NCBI GenBank assembly: GCA_963786305.1
Contig: CAWAYL010000003.1
Coordinates: forward strand, 1-64,000
Length of the DNA: 64,000 nucleotides
Source: CAKZLS01 sp963786305
Lineage (GTDB): Bacteria; Pseudomonadota; Alphaproteobacteria; Rhodospirillales; Defluviicoccaceae
Direction of reading: 5' to 3'
Shown: positions 8,315 through 18,093 of the stretch, one piece after another
How the letters are laid out: each line of letters begins with the position of its first letter
Numbering within the stretch: position 1 is the stretch's first letter
The notes under the pieces: generated by a model
Told to the model about the DNA's origin: nothing
The model's database searches: none
Seen by the model: the letters and a program-made list of their open reading frames with translations, nothing else
Translations under genes and position numbers: made by a program

Positions 8315-8624
8315 AAGCCGATCCGGTTATGACGCCTATCTCCAACCGGCTCGTGGTCTCTGGACGCAGCGAAGCACAGTCCGCGATTTCGAGATAACGC
8401 CTCCAGTCTCCTCGTTTATACTGCCTGTCGTCGCCGGTCGGAGTGCTACAGAACTTCCCCATGACAGAATTCGGTTATGACGCCCGCCTCCCGCGACAGA
8501 TTGCTCCCATCTCGTCTTTGCGAGCGGAGCGCGGCAAACCAGGATCGCCTGTCATTAGATCGACGTCGCTGGATTACTTCATTGCTTCGCGCCTCGTAAT
8601 GACGGAGTGGGGCGGGCACCGTAG
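8315..8624. other. Intergenic region with repeats, no gene
   Basis: No gene is supported. CGGTTATGACGCC occurs twice as a direct repeat, at 8324-8336 and 8472-8484. The interval ends with the REP-like inverted pair listed at 8512-8605. Confidence 0.5.
8512..8605. repeat. REP-like inverted pair
   Basis: Copy one (8512-8544) reads TCGTCTTTGCGAGCGGAGCG and continues CGGCAAACCAGGA. Copy two (8570-8605) is the same type on the opposite strand: its reverse complement begins CCGTCATTACGAGGCGCGAA and ends AATCCA. Both resemble the widespread GTCATTGCGAGCG-type dispersed repeats. Together they could form a cruciform downstream of the TA operon and the methyltransferase remnant. Confidence 0.6.
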
Positions 8625-9710
8625 TCACGACGATAGGAAGTAGGAGTCGTCCACCTGCTCGGTCTGGCCGAGCAAGGTCAGGGTGCGCAGGATGTCTTCC
8701 ACCTTCTTTTCCACACGTTTGCCTTGCGAGAATTCGCGGGCGACTTCTCGGGGGGTGACGATATCGCCGAGGCGGGCAAGGGTGGCGCGGATGGCCGCCA
8801 CCTGGTCGAGCAGCGCGGCCGGGAGGCGCGGTTTTTTCGCCGCGCCCTCGACGATCACCAGATCCGCCTCGACCTGCTCGGGCTTTTTTCCGGCGGCCAC
8901 GTCCTTGGGCGCCTGGAATTCGGGACGCAGCCACCGCACCTTGCCGTCCCGCTCCTCGGCGACGCGCTCGCGGTTCAACGCCACCAGCCGTTCGAGGATC
9001 TGCTCGCCCGTCAGTTCCGCCGGCCAGCCGTAGGCCTCGGCCACGGCGGCGCCTAGATCGTCGTGGATCCGGCGCAGAACTTCTACCAGGCCGGCGTCGT
9101 AAACGTCCTTTTCGGCATCGGTCAGCGACGTTTGCGCGCGGACCTTTTCGAGCACGTTGTAGAGGCCCGTCATGGTGAGATGGCTGTGCCTGTCAAAGAC
9201 GGCTTTCCTATGAGCGTCTAGCCTTTCTCCAATTTCGCGAATACAGGTGTTGAGCACTGCATCCGGGACCGGAAACGGGAAGGGATCGAAGCAGCGGCTC
9301 TTGTTGTAGCGAGGATCGTTTCCCACGCCCAAGCGGCCTCCCGCCGCCAGCGCCCAAATCGCATGAATGCGTGACGAAATGACGCCGAGAAAGAACGCAT
9401 CCTCCACAGCAATGTTGACCAGCATGTTGTCCGGTCGGATCGACGCGTCGAGAAACTGGAAAAACCGATGTTTCGACGTTTCCACCGTCGCGATGTAGCG
9501 TGGTAGGCCTTCAAGCGCTGGGCGCAATTCACGCCGTGGCTCGCCAAAGATCCACCAAAATTCGCGGTAGCTCCTGCGATTGTTGTGATCACGCTCGGGC
9601 TTCACCCGATCCGCGATCCACTGATAGACGTCCGGAAAACGGTCGCGAACCTCACACTCGGTCAGCGGGAAAAGGTCGATGACCTGGACGCCGCGCGGCC
9701 GCGCGGTCAC
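8625..9710 (-). pseudogene. C-terminal remnant of MmeI-like DNA methyltransferase
   Basis: The 361 codons match the C-terminal part of MmeI-type class I SAM-dependent DNA methyltransferases: LFPLTECEVRDRFP, then RPDNMLVNIAVEDAFFLGV, AAGGRLGVGNDPRYN and RCFDPFPFP belong to the target-recognition and C-terminal regions. Full proteins are around 900-1000 residues and carry a nuclease and an NPPF/Y-type methylase domain, both absent here. An in-frame TAA lies just before the GTG at 9708-9710, and no methylase sequence is found further upstream. It is thus a truncated leftover of a restriction-modification enzyme with no expected activity. Confidence 0.8.
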
Positions 9711-10116
9711 CCATTAGGCGGTTTGGCAAGCGGGAAAACACGTCCCTCTCGGCGCACGCACCGCTGATCGTCTATTTTGCGTCGTCGCTCCCTTGGTTGC
9801 GTTCGGTCTTCGTTCGACTGGTTGCGCGTGCGCACCGGTCACCCATCAGGATCAAGGCTGAAGATCACACGAACCCCGCGCGATCCGCCCCTGGCACGGG
9901 CTCCGTGCCCCAGAAAACCCTTTGTCCCCGCCGCGTCCATAAGGCTTGCATTACAGATCTCTGGCTCGCCATCGGCGTCCAACCCTCGGTGGCTCGCGGC
10001 TTCGGCGCACCGTCTTGCGGGAGCGCTCCCGCGTGATCGATCGGGACGGCGGCCAATCAGGTCTGGAGGCTTGCAAGCCAACCCCTTGCGGGCTCGCCGT
10101 CCCGGACACGGCTCCT
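9711..10116. other. Gap between MmeI remnant and IS110-type remnant
   Basis: No gene is supported. The part next to 10116 is downstream of the truncated IS110-type transposase and is probably that element's non-coding 3' end; the boundary is not visible. The deletion that removed the 5' part of the methyltransferase must have its junction near 9710. Confidence 0.4.
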
Positions 10117-10437
10117 TCAGCCGAAGCAGCGCTCCGGTTCGAACACCGTGCCGTCCTTCATGACATGGTAGCAGGCCCGCGCCAGCTTGTGCGCCACCGC
10201 CTTGCTCGCCACCATGGCGTGGGTCTTCGCCTTCTTGCGCTGATGGTAGCGCCGAGCGCGGTCGTCATAGCGCACCGCGAAATGGGCTGCCTCGACGAAC
10301 GCCCAGGCCAGCCAGCGGTTGCCGTTCTTGGCGTTGCCCGCGCCCTTGCGCTTGCCGTTGGAGATCCGTTTGGCCTCGACGCAGCGGCAGTAGGACACGT
10401 AGTTGCCGACGCCCGCGAACCGCCCGGTGATCAGCAA
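10117..10437 (-). pseudogene. C-terminal fragment of IS110-family transposase
   Basis: About 106 codons match the end of IS110/IS1111-type transposases: VSYCRCVEAKRISNGKRKGA, GNAKNGNRWLAWAFVEAAHF, and the tail VAHKLARACYHVMKDG. The DEDD domain and most of the protein (normally about 340-420 residues) are missing. It differs in sequence from the intact IS110 transposase at 253-1518, so it is debris of another element. Confidence 0.85.
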
Positions 10438-10674
10438 GGACGGAAAAACCCGCCTGCGTCAGCAACAGCGGTAACGAAACGAAAGCACGCTCGCGCGCTG
10501 GTCGGCATCCTCTGCGCCGCTTGAAGCCGCGGTGCGCGCGGGGGTGCGCGCCCGGTAGCGTGTCGGCGGTGCCCGGCGTGCCGAACCGCACCGTTTCACC
10601 CATATGGCGAGCACCCTCATGGAACAATCGGTTCGGCCCGGCGTTCCATAAGGATCACCGACGGGAGTTTCGTC

Positions 10675-12105
10675 ATGGCCGAAACACGCAAAAGGAAAAC
10701 GGCGAAAAAGGGTCCGCCACCACGGAGGTGAAGGCCTCAAGCAAGGCTGACGGAAGCGTCGAGGGATTTCGAGACTTCGCTCGCCGTCTCGCCTCGAGCG
10801 AGCGTGTCGTCCATCCGGCCCTGCTCACCGGGCAGACCCGGCGCGAACACGTCCGCTCGACCATACGCGAAGACCACGCCATCCGAATCGAGCAACGCTC
10901 CGCAAGGCGCAAGCAAGAAGTTCGACGAACTGGCCGGCGACTTCTTCAAGTTCTTCCGCGGCACGGCGCTTCTGTTTTGCCGCGACATGGTCGGCCAGGA
11001 CGCGCACATGCCGACGGTGATGCTTCTGGGCGACGTCCACCCCAAGAACTTCGGCGTCATGCCCGACGAGAACGGGGCGCCGATCTTCGGCGTCAACGAT
11101 TTCGACGAGACGATGTATGGGCCTTTTACATGGGACATCAAACGCGGCGCCGTCGGCTTCTGGATCGCCGCCCGCGAAACCGGCGGGGATGAAGCGTAAG
11201 AAGCGACGCAAGATCGTCGTCAAGTTCGTGAAGGGCTACCTCGACGCGATGCTGGACTACGCCGAGCGCGCCACCGAAAAGAACGACCATTACCGGATGG
11301 ACAACGCGCCCAAGGTGATCCGGCGCCTGTTCGAAGAGGCATGGGAGGAACGGCGCGAGTGGCTTTGGGACGACTACCTCAAGCCCTCGGGGCGGGGTTT
11401 CCGCGCCAATGACGAACTCCAACCGCTCTCCGACGAAATCGGAAAGTTCCAGAAAGCGATCAACGATCTCGCCAAGGCCAAGGGGTTCGAGATCCCCGAT
11501 CGCGCGGGCGAATTGAAGGTCAAGGACGTCTGCGTGCGCCACGGGCAGGGTACGGCTTCGCTGGGGCTGCCGCGGTACTACGTGCTGATCGAGGGGCCGT
11601 CGAAAGACGCCACCGACGACCTCATCATCGAATTCAAGCATGCGCGGCTTTCCGCCCTCGAAGGGCTGACACCGCCGTCGGATTTCCACGCGGGCGGGGC
11701 GCCAAGGCCGACCGTATCGCGCACGGCCAGAAGGTGCAACTCGCCCACGGCGACATCTTCTACGGCGCGGTGGAGATCGACGGCGAGAGCTTCATGAGCC
11801 GCGAGCGGGCCCCCTACCGCGACGACATCGATCTCGATGACCTGAGCGACAAGTCCTGGAAGCAGTATGCCCGGGTCTGCGGCGCGGCGCTGGCGCAGTC
11901 GCATGCGCTGTCCGACGATCTGGGTGAAATCGACTACGACGTGGAACCTTCCATCGTCGCGGCCGCCAGTCCGCGCAACCTGTTCATCGCGGACATCGTC
12001 CGCTTCACCGAAGAGGCCGCCGATCGCCTCAAGGGCGATCATGCGTTCTTTCGCGAAGACCACGCTCACGGCGCCTTTGACAGCATCGACATGGACTATC
12101 GCTGA
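10675..12105 (+). pseudogene. DUF2252 family protein, multiply frameshifted
   Basis: Pieces of one DUF2252 protein are spread over three frames: GFRDFARRLASSERVVHPAL, then KKFDELAGDFFKFFRGTALL and TVMLLGDVHPKNFGVMPDEN, then VVKFVKGYLDAMLDYAERAT, and finally LAHGDIFYGAVEIDGESF to the stop at 12103-12105. Frame changes are near 10715, 10900, 11170 and 11710. DUF2252 proteins have a kinase-like fold (GDVHPKNFGV and NDFDET resemble the catalytic loop and metal site). Intact members are about 430-470 residues, which fits the overall span. With four breaks it is scored as a pseudogene, but indel errors cannot be excluded because nearby genes show the same pattern. It converges tail to tail with the kinase gene at 12106. 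Confidence 0.75.
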
Positions 12106-13492
12106 TCAGTTGCCGTGAAAGGTGGGCAGACGGAGAGACACCTTCAGGCCCGGCGCATTGTCCTCGAGGCGCAGTTTGGCGCCGTGCAGCTTGGCGACCG
12201 CGGCGACCAGGCTGAGCCCCAGGCCCGTTCCCGGCCCCCGGCGGCTCGGTTCCAGCCGGACGAACCGTTCGAGGACGCGCTCCCGGTCGGCCTCGGGAAT
12301 GCCCGGTCCGGTGTCGGCGACGATGAGCACGACATGCCGGTCGTGGTTCTCGATGGAGACCGAGATCCGTCCTCCCGAGGGCGTGTTCTTGACGGCGTTG
12401 TCGAGCAGATTGGCGACGGCTTGCGCCAGCAACTGGGGTTGGCCGCGAACCGGCGCCGCGGTCCGGAACGTGGATCTCGAGAGCGATTCCCTTGTCCTCG
12501 GCGACCGGCTCGTAGAGTTCCGCCGCGTCCCGCGCCAAGCGTGGCAAGATCGAGAGAGGATCAGTTCCGTCGGCGCCACGCCCGCCTCCGCCGTGGCGAT
12601 GCTGAGCAAACTGTCGAACAGGGCCAACGCGGCGTCGGTTTGCGCGAGGGCGTCGGCCAGCGCCGCGCGATCCTGGCTCGCCTCCGGTTAGTGCCCGGAG
12701 CGCCAGTTCGATGCGGGTCCTGAGGCGCGTCAGCGGGCTGCGCAGGTCATGGGCGATGCTCTCGGTGGCCCACCGCATCCCGTCATCAGCCGTTCGATCT
12801 GATCGAGCATGGCGTTCAGGCTCTCCGCCAGCCGGTCGAACTCGTCGTCGCTGCCGCTTTTCTGCATGCGGCGCGACAGATCGCCCTGCATGATGCCCTG
12901 CGCGGTATGGGAAACCTGGTTGACCCGGCGCAGCATCCGGCGGCTGACGAACAGACCGCCGATCAGACCGAGAACGACGGTGGCGGCGAGGGCCCAGGCC
13001 AGCGTCTCCACCACGGTGTTGCGGAACTTGATCTTCTCGTACATGTCGCGGCCCACCAACAGGCGGTGGCCGCCCGGGAGGGTGAACGTGCGGGCCTGAA
13101 TTTCGTGCGGAACGAAACGATCGTCCTCGCGTCGCTGCAGACCCAGGCTGACCCATTGGCCGCTGGCATTCGCGCCGGCGGGCCAGTTGCGGACATTGCC
13201 GGCGAGGCGTTCGAGGTTCGAAGTCGGTGAGAAGATAGACGTTGTTACGGTCGCCCTTGTCGCCGCTGCGCTCGCCGATCACTTGGACCAGCCGGGTGAC
13301 GCCTTGCTGGCGGTACTGTTCCGCCAGTCCGCGAATTTCCAATTCGATCGTCTCCGCCGTTTGGCGTTCGATGACGGAGACCGTCGACCAGTAAATGAAA
13401 CCCAGCAACACCAGGACGGAAAACGAAAACACCCCGGTGTACAACAGGGTGAGCCGGAACGCCGACGTGTGAGCGAGGTTAGCCGGACGCAC
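12106..13492 (-). pseudogene. Sensor histidine kinase, frameshifted
   Basis: The partner of the response regulator at 13479-14159. The N-terminus (GTG at 13490-13492) has a transmembrane helix, TLLYTGVFSFSVLVLLGFIY. A second helix (ALAATVVLGLIGGLFVSRRM) and a HAMP domain follow in another frame. The phospho-acceptor block SIAHDLRSPLTRLRTRIELA and the ATPase boxes (NLLDNAVKNT, DTGPGIP, GTGLGLSLV) are all recognisable. Frames change several times (about 13210, 12785, 12675 and 12530). The GTG start overlaps the regulator's stop by 14 bases. All functional motifs survive, so the gene may be intact in the organism and damaged only in this sequence. Confidence 0.75.
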
Positions 13493-14159
13493 GAAGCGTG
13501 TATCCCGCGCCCCGCACCGTGTGGAGAAGCGGCTCTCCGAAGTCCTTGTCGATCTTGGCGCGCAACCGGCTGATATGAACGTCGATGACGTTGGTCTGGG
13601 GATCGAAATGATAGTCCCAGACGGCTTCGAGCAACATGGTCCGGGTGACCACCTGGCCGGCGTGACGCATCAGGTACTCGAGCAGCCGGAACTCGCGCGG
13701 CTGCAGATCGATGGGTTTTCCGGCGCGCGTCACCTTGTGCGACAACAGATCCATCTCCATGTCGCTGACGGCCAGGCTGGTGGTCACTTTTTCCGCCGCG
13801 CCGGAACGCCGCGCCACCGCTTCCAGTCGCGCGAGAAGTTCGGAGAACGCGAACGGTTTGGTGAGATAGTCGTCGCCGCCCGCCTTCAGTCCCCGCACCC
13901 GGTCGTCGACCTTGCCGAGGGCGCTGAGTATCAGGACCGGCGTCGTGACGCTCTGGTCGCGCAGCGTCTGGATCAGGGTCAGACCATCGAGCCCCGGCAG
14001 CATCCGGTCGACGATCAGCACGTCGTACGAACCGACCATGGCCATGGCCAATCCCTCGGGACCGGTCGGGACATGATCGATGACGTGCCCGCTCTCGCCC
14101 AGCCCCTTGCGGAGGTACTCGGCCGTCTCCAGATCATCTTCGACCAACAGGATACGCAT
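13479..14159 (-). CDS. OmpR-family response regulator
   Basis: A two-component transcription factor of about 226 residues, counted from the ATG at 14157-14159 (MRILLVEDDLETAEYL); an ATG at 14174 would add five residues. The receiver domain has the acidic pair in VEDD, the phosphorylated Asp in DVLIVDRMLPGLDG and the Lys in YLTKPF. The C-terminal winged helix (Trans_reg_C) has QPREFRLLEYLM and HISRLRAKID. It is upstream of and overlaps a histidine kinase gene, so the two form an operon. The motif pattern is close to CzcR/QseB-like regulators, but the signal is unknown. Confidence 0.93.
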   Translation of the reverse strand: MRILLVEDDLETAEYLRKGLGESGHVIDHVPTGPEGLAMAMVGSYDVLIVDRMLPGLDGLTLIQTLRDQSVTTPVLILSALGKVDDRVRGLKAGGDDYLTKPFAFSELLARLEAVARRSGAAEKVTTSLAVSDMEMDLLSHKVTRAGKPIDLQPREFRLLEYLMRHAGQVVTRTMLLEAVWDYHFDPQTNVIDVHISRLRAKIDKDFGEPLLHTVRGAGYTLRASG

Positions 14160-14633
14160 GGCGCGACTGTACACGGACTGCGTTCCACTTTGAATGAAAG
14201 AGTAATCCCGACGATCACTGAAACCGACTGATTACGATCAAGAATCGGCGAGAGTAGGCCCCGATCCCGGGGGGGACAGGATCGGGGCCCGCTGGCGCAT
14301 GAACCGTGAGGAGGGCTACGCCAGATTTTGTCACCGCGGCGATGTAACGCCGGAATTGGGGAGGTGCGGTCTCTGCCTCCGACGAACCCGCGGCAACGGG
14401 GAAGTCTTTTCTTGGGTTAACGATGAAAGCATAGATGTAACCATCGCAGATCGGACGTTACGCCGCTGTTACCGGCAGATTACGGATTCTTAATCTTTGG
14501 CCACTGGGTGATTTCCCGTGGTTGGGGGGAATGGAAATCCTTGGTGTCCGGCGTATCCGCCGCTACACCTGATACCAACGGTCGTCGGTATGAGAGATCG
14601 AGAGACGCACAGTCGGCGGGTAGGGAAATGACG
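14160..14633. other. Divergent intergenic region upstream of regulator
   Basis: No convincing gene lies in these 474 bases. The 64-codon open frame at 14299-14493 has no recognisable family. TGTAACGCCG (14343-14352) and the plus-strand GTTACGCCGCTGTTAC (14457-14472) share a GTAAC half-site and could be binding sites for the divergently encoded OmpR-type regulator; this is inference. Confidence 0.35.
14257..14289. repeat. Perfect 11-bp hairpin
   Basis: GGCCCCGATCC (14257-14267) and GGATCGGGGCC (14279-14289) are perfectly complementary with an 11-base loop containing seven G. There is no T-run, and both flanking genes point away from it, so it is not a terminator for them. Confidence 0.6.
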
Positions 14634-15386
14634 ATGGGTCCGCGGATCGCCATGTGGTCGGGACCGCGCAACATCTCGACCGCGATGATGCGCGCCTGGG
14701 AAAACCGTCCGGACACGGTTGTTCGCGACGAGCCGCTCTACGGCCACTACCTTCTCAAGACCGGCCTGGACCATCCCGGACGCGACACCGTCATCGCCAG
14801 CCAGCAAACGGACTGGCGACAGGTGATCGCCGCCCTTACGGGCCCCATTCCCGGCGGACACACCGTGTTCTATCAAAAGCACATGGCCCATCACTTTCTG
14901 CCGGAAATCGACCCCGAATGGCTGGATTCGGTCGTCAACTGTTTCCTGATCCGCGATCCCCGGGAGGTCCTCGCCTCCTATGCCCGCACCCGGTCAAACC
15001 CCACCGCTCACGACCTCGGCTTTCCGCAGCAACTGGAAATCTTCGAACGCGTACGGGACCGGACCGGCCGCGTTCCCCCGGTCCTCGACACCCGCGACAT
15101 TCTCGAAAATCCCCGACGCATGCTGCGGCTTCTGTGCGACGCCGTCGGCGTGCCGTTTTCTGACGCCATGCTCTCCTGGCCGCCCGGGCCGAGGGCCACG
15201 GACGGACCGTGGGCCGAGCATTGGTACGCGAGCGTCGAGCAGTCCACCGGCTTCGCTCCCTATCGCCCCCGCAGCCCGGTTATCCCGGATGCCTTGCGGC
15301 CCGTCGTCGAAGACTGCGAACCGTGTTATCGCCACCTCCACGCCGTCCGGCTCGGCCGGGAACCCGATGCTAGTCCTCCAGCCTGA
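14634..15386 (+). CDS. Sulfotransferase-like protein
   Basis: About 250 residues from ATG 14634 (MGPRIAMWSGPRNIST). The opening motif WSGPRNISTAMMRAW is the phosphosulfate-binding loop seen in sulfotransferase-like proteins, and VVRDEPLYGHYL follows. FLIRDPREVLASYARTR is the typical second cofactor-binding block. Such proteins are often annotated sulfotransferase family; the acceptor is unknown. ATG 14634 is preferred over 14628 because AGGGA gives better spacing. The gene converges on dodecin and their 3' ends overlap by 17 bases. Confidence 0.8.
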   Translation: MGPRIAMWSGPRNISTAMMRAWENRPDTVVRDEPLYGHYLLKTGLDHPGRDTVIASQQTDWRQVIAALTGPIPGGHTVFYQKHMAHHFLPEIDPEWLDSVVNCFLIRDPREVLASYARTRSNPTAHDLGFPQQLEIFERVRDRTGRVPPVLDTRDILENPRRMLRLLCDAVGVPFSDAMLSWPPGPRATDGPWAEHWYASVEQSTGFAPYRPRSPVIPDALRPVVEDCEPCYRHLHAVRLGREPDASPPA

Positions 15387-15579
15387 ACCCCACCTTGATG
15401 ACCACCTGATAGTGCGCCACCTTGCCGTCCTCAACGTGGCCCCGGGTTTCCATGACTTCGAACCAGTCTATGTTTTTAAGCGTTTCGGAGGCTTTGATCA
15501 CGGCATTGGATATGGCGTCCTCGATACCGGTGAGCGACGTGCCGACAAGTTCCACCTTTTTGTAAACGCGATTGGGCAT
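15370..15579 (-). CDS. Dodecin (flavin-binding protein)
   Basis: A 69-residue protein, MPNRVYKKVELVGTSLTGIE onward, ending VIKVGFRLED. This is the full length and fold signature of dodecins, which form hollow dodecamers that store or quench FMN/riboflavin. The conserved aromatic for flavin stacking is in NIDWFEVMETRGH. ATG at 15577-15579 is preceded by GGGAGA. A long open frame continues upstream in phase but overlaps the LOG gene on the other strand and is not coding. Confidence 0.93.
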   Translation of the reverse strand: MPNRVYKKVELVGTSLTGIEDAISNAVIKASETLKNIDWFEVMETRGHVEDGKVAHYQVVIKVGFRLED

Positions 15580-15744
15580 AAGGATCTCCCCTGAACTGAC
15601 CTGAACTCTCTCGGTAGTGACATGGTCGATCGGGCCTTGTTCGTCAACGCGAGATTGAGTTGATGGCCATGTTGCGGTTAATACCGTCCGGCACCGATGC
15701 GACGAGCACCGACTTTCGCCCCGGACAACTGGAAGGATGTCACA

Positions 15745-16329
15745 ATGAGCCAGATCCGCTCCCTGTGTGTTTTGTGCGGCTCCCGGGTCGGCAGCGATCC
15801 GGCCTATCGCGACGCCGCCAGGCGCCTCGGCCACATCATGGCCGAGCGCGGCGTCCGCCTGGTGTTCGGCGCCGGTTCCATCGGGCTGATGGGGGTCGTC
15901 GCCGACGCCGTCCTCGAGGCCGGCGGGGAAGCGATCGGCATCATCCCCGATTTCCTGATGAAACACGAAATCGGCCATGTGCGCCTGACGGACCTGGTGG
16001 TCACCGACAGCATGCACGACCGAAAGCGCCGAATGTTCGAAATGGCCGACGGTTTCGTCACCCTGCCCGGCGGCCTCGGAACCCTGGACGAAACCTTCGA
16101 AATCGTCACCTGGAAACAACTGCGCCTGCACAACGCGCCGATCGTGGTTCTCGATACCGGCGGCTACTGGGGCCCCCTGAAAGCCCTTGTCGATGCCATC
16201 ATCGCCGGCGAATTCGCCCATCCGGCCGCCGCCGATCTGTTCACCGTCGTCGCCACGCCGGAAGACGTATTCCCGGCCCTGGAAGCGGCCCCGGAAACGA
16301 ACGAAGATGTGCTGACCAGCCACCTGTAG
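15745..16329 (+). CDS. LOG-family protein (TIGR00730 Rossmann fold)
   Basis: A 194-residue protein of the LOG/TIGR00730 family, which includes nucleotide 5'-monophosphate phosphoribohydrolases (cytokinin-activating type). The signature PGGLGTLDETFE is present near residue 107, preceded by SMHDRKRRMFE. The N-terminal SLCVLCGSRVGSDPAYR is typical. ATG 15745 has GGAAGGA eight bases upstream; upstream in-frame extensions are not needed. The exact substrate is not predictable from sequence. Confidence 0.9.
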   Translation: MSQIRSLCVLCGSRVGSDPAYRDAARRLGHIMAERGVRLVFGAGSIGLMGVVADAVLEAGGEAIGIIPDFLMKHEIGHVRLTDLVVTDSMHDRKRRMFEMADGFVTLPGGLGTLDETFEIVTWKQLRLHNAPIVVLDTGGYWGPLKALVDAIIAGEFAHPAAADLFTVVATPEDVFPALEAAPETNEDVLTSHL

Positions 16330-16483
16330 CTCAATTATCCGGATATTCCCGCTTCGCCCCCCCGACCTTGCCAAAACCGGTCCGGCTGCGTAATTTGCGG
16401 GCGTCCGAGCGATAACCGTCGCCTGACACGGGGCGCACCCCGGCGGACACCGATATGGACACCGCTGGCTGGAGAACGAAAAA

Positions 16484-17698
16484 ATGGCGAAAATCAAGGT
16501 GAAAACTCCGGTCGTCGAACTCGACGGCGACGAGATGACCAGGATTATCTGGGAGTTCATCAAGGAAAAGCTGATCCTTCCCTATCTCGATATCGACCTG
16601 AAATACTACGATCTCAGCGTCGAGAAACGCGACGAGACCAACGACCAGATCACCGTCGACGCGGCCAATGCCATCAAGCGGTACGGCGTCGGCGTCAAAT
16701 GCGCAACCATCACGCCGGACGAAGCACGGGTCGAGGAGTTCGACCTGAAACAGATGTGGAAATCGCCCAACGGCACGATCCGCAACATCCTCGGCGGCAC
16801 CGTGTTCCGCCAGCCCATTCTTTGCAAGAACGTCCCGCGGCTGGTGCCGGGGTGGACGAAACCCATCGTGATCGGGCGTCACGCGTTCGGCGATCAGTAT
16901 CGGGCCACGGATTTCGTCGTTCCCGGAGCCGGAAAGCTCACCATTAAATTCGTTCCCGAGGACGGCGGAGAAACCATCGAGCACGAGGTGTTCGATTTTC
17001 CTGGCGGCGGGGTTGCCATGGCCATGTACAACCTGGACGAGTCCATCCGCGGGTTCGCCCGGGCCTGCCTGAACTACGGCCTCGATCTCGGCTGGCCGGT
17101 ATACCTTTCCACCAAGAACACCATCCTCAAGGCCTACGACGGCCGCTTCAAGGATATGTTCCAGCAGGTGTTCGACGCCGAGTTCGCAGACAAGTTCAAG
17201 ACCGCGGGTCTCACCTACGAGCACCGGCTGATCGACGACATGGTCGCCGCCGCGCTCAAATGGGAGGGCGGCTTCGTCTGGGCGTGCAAGAACTATGACG
17301 GCGACGTGCAGTCCGATACGGTCGCTCAGGGTTTCGGGTCGCTGGGTCTGATGACGTCCGTTCTGATGACTCCCGATGGCAAAACGATCGAGGCCGAGGC
17401 GGCGCACGGTACCGTGACGCGTCATTTCCGCATGCACCAGCAGGGCAAGGAGACGTCGACCAATCCGATCGCGTCCATCTTCGCGTGGACGCGGGGACTG
17501 CACTATCGCGGCCAGTTCGACGAAACGCCGGAGCTCTCCGAATTCGCCGGCGATCTGGAGGCGGTTTGCGTCGATACCGTCGAAAGCGGCCACATGACCA
17601 AGGATCTGGCGCTTCTCATCGGTCCGGACCAGCCGTGGATGACCACCCAGCAGTTCCTCGACAAACTCGACGAGAACCTGCAAAAGAGACGCGGTTGA
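16484..17698 (+). CDS. icd: NADP-dependent isocitrate dehydrogenase
   Basis: A 404-residue dimeric, eukaryote-like IDP-type isocitrate dehydrogenase, converting isocitrate to 2-oxoglutarate and CO2 with NADP+ in the TCA cycle. Key blocks are the N-terminal KTPVVELDGDEMTRIIW, the substrate loop SPNGTIRNILGGTVFRQP, NYDGDVQSDTVAQGFGSLGL with metal-binding Asp residues, and AAHGTVTRHFRMHQQGK for NADP. Length is normal and the frame is intact. Shared signals between icd and rpmB were not seen, so rpmB probably has its own promoter. Confidence 0.97.
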   Translation: MAKIKVKTPVVELDGDEMTRIIWEFIKEKLILPYLDIDLKYYDLSVEKRDETNDQITVDAANAIKRYGVGVKCATITPDEARVEEFDLKQMWKSPNGTIRNILGGTVFRQPILCKNVPRLVPGWTKPIVIGRHAFGDQYRATDFVVPGAGKLTIKFVPEDGGETIEHEVFDFPGGGVAMAMYNLDESIRGFARACLNYGLDLGWPVYLSTKNTILKAYDGRFKDMFQQVFDAEFADKFKTAGLTYEHRLIDDMVAAALKWEGGFVWACKNYDGDVQSDTVAQGFGSLGLMTSVLMTPDGKTIEAEAAHGTVTRHFRMHQQGKETSTNPIASIFAWTRGLHYRGQFDETPELSEFAGDLEAVCVDTVESGHMTKDLALLIGPDQPWMTTQQFLDKLDENLQKRRG

Positions 17699-17720
17699 GA
17701 CTCGTTCACCGACCCCCGCT

Positions 17721-17750
17721 CTTGACGAGCATGGCCGGGGTCGCTTAGAA
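17721..17750 (+). promoter_or_regulatory. Candidate rpmB promoter
   Basis: CTTGACG (17721-17727), a 17-base spacer and TTAGAA (17745-17750) fit the alphaproteobacterial CTTGAC-N17 pattern, with a weak -10. A small hairpin CGGCTC/GAGCCG follows at 17754-17771 in the presumed leader of rpmB and might have a regulatory role. Confidence 0.35.
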
Positions 17751-17808
17751 AAACGGCTCTTCACGGAGCCGGCGCGGCCCCGTTCAGCATTTCAGGAGGA
17801 TTAACGAG

Positions 17809-18093
17809 ATGGCCAGGCGCTGCGGCCTCACCGGAAAGGGTGTACTCACTGGCAACAACGTCAGTCACGCCCATAACAAGACCCGCCGTCGGTTCCTGCC
17901 GAATTTGCAGGCAACCTCGGTGATGAGCGAGACCCTCGGAACCATGGTGCGGCTGCGCGTCTCGATGCACGCGTTGCGGACCATCGAACACAAGGGCGGC
18001 CTCGACGCATTCCTGCTCGATACCCGGAGCATCGCGCTGACGCCCGAGCTGCGGCGTCTCAAGAAGCGCATCCAGAGAGCGAAAGCCGCCTAG
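17809..18093 (+). CDS. rpmB: 50S ribosomal protein L28
   Basis: A 94-residue large-subunit ribosomal protein, starting MARRCGLTGKGVLTGNNVSH with the typical SHAHNKTRRRFLPNLQ. Longer alphaproteobacterial L28 forms have this length. It is preceded by AGGAGG at 17792-17797. The 3' end overlaps the convergent ygfZ open frame by 35 bases. Confidence 0.97.
   Translation: MARRCGLTGKGVLTGNNVSHAHNKTRRRFLPNLQATSVMSETLGTMVRLRVSMHALRTIEHKGGLDAFLLDTRSIALTPELRRLKKRIQRAKAA

Noticed and set aside
14299..14493. 64-codon ORF upstream of the sulfotransferase
   Set aside because: No family resemblance, no clear ribosome site, and it overlaps a likely regulatory region of the divergent response regulator.
15580..16563. 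Extension of the dodecin frame to 397 residues
   Set aside because: Dodecins are about 69 residues, the ATG at 15577-15579 has a ribosome site, and the extension is antisense to the LOG-family gene.
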